The notes beneath the pieces were generated by a model. The model searched no databases. It saw nothing but the letters and a program-made list of their open reading frames with translations, and was not told the origin of the DNA. From Collinsella sp. An307 (lineage in GTDB: Bacteria; Actinomycetota; Coriobacteriia; Coriobacteriales; Coriobacteriaceae), in contig NZ_NFIP01000006.1 of the NCBI RefSeq assembly GCF_002161805.1, positions 62,001-126,000 of the forward strand: a stretch of DNA of 64,000 bases, given 5' to 3'. The translations under genes and the position numbers were made by a program. Of this stretch, positions 63,930 to 64,000 are shown in pieces (positions within the stretch are counted from its first letter, which is position 1; each line of letters starts with the position of its first letter).

Positions 63930-64000
63930 GGCGCCCGCCACTTTCGCAGGCGCTCGGTTGGTCAAATCACCTTACAAGAGGGCAGTTTTCCTTACTTAAC

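Overview
The window is about 64 kb of high-GC bacterial chromosome. Gene content and organisation point to an anaerobic actinobacterium of the class Coriobacteriia (Collinsella, Olsenella or Eggerthella relatives). The clues are a membrane-bound LuxR regulator beside a tungsten/molybdenum oxidoreductase, Tat-dependent iron-sulfur proteins, an electron-bifurcating NfnAB pair, a bifid-shunt phosphoketolase and PTS sugar uptake. Assignment to a genus is not supported from sequence alone.

Left part (1-8 kb): a YdhV-like aldehyde ferredoxin oxidoreductase (cut by the window edge) and its Tat-exported YdhY-like ferredoxin. Beyond these lie a NifU-like scaffold gene, an unknown gene and a divergent 12-helix LuxR regulator. 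An identical 17-bp palindrome precedes both the ferredoxin gene and the regulator gene. purB and a DUF4013 membrane protein follow.

8-16 kb: two serine tRNAs (GGA, CGA), a TRIC/UPF0126 channel, initiator tRNA-Met, then a cytochrome c maturation operon read right to left as ccmE-F-A-B-C-D. CcmE is of the CxxxY type, and the end of ccmC contains a copy of the 3' half of the neighbouring tRNA-fMet.

16-24 kb: coaX and birA (convergent), a folP-folK fusion with a large insert, and a cobalamin-riboswitch operon. That operon encodes a DUF4430 (transcobalamin-like) lipoprotein, EcfT, and a single chain joining two ECF ATPases to an S-component-like membrane domain.

24-34 kb: sirtuin, exodeoxyribonuclease III, glmU-prs, an AAA/DUF4143 ATPase of lower GC, pth, and nfnAB. 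34-40 kb: a glutamine/glutamate-type ABC importer operon ending in a cytidylate-kinase-like gene, then yqeY and a PrsA/SurA-like foldase. 40-52 kb: PTS EIIA, phosphoketolase, glmS, a LacI regulator, a VanZ-RDD fusion protein, a HAD phosphatase, larE and an EF-G-like GTPase.

52.4-53.9 kb is a gene-poor stretch with several repeats. 53.9-58 kb is an alpha-glucoside module (PTS EIICB, GH4 6-phospho-glucosidase, divergent RpiR regulator). 58-63 kb is lower in GC and encodes a DUF4012 surface protein and two glycosyltransferase-type genes. A bifunctional-nuclease family gene closes the window.

Three copies of a 185-207 bp element with ~28-bp terminal inverted repeats sit in intergenic gaps (16914-17120, 33564-33748, 53025-53209). 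No rRNA, CRISPR array, phage or transposase gene was seen.
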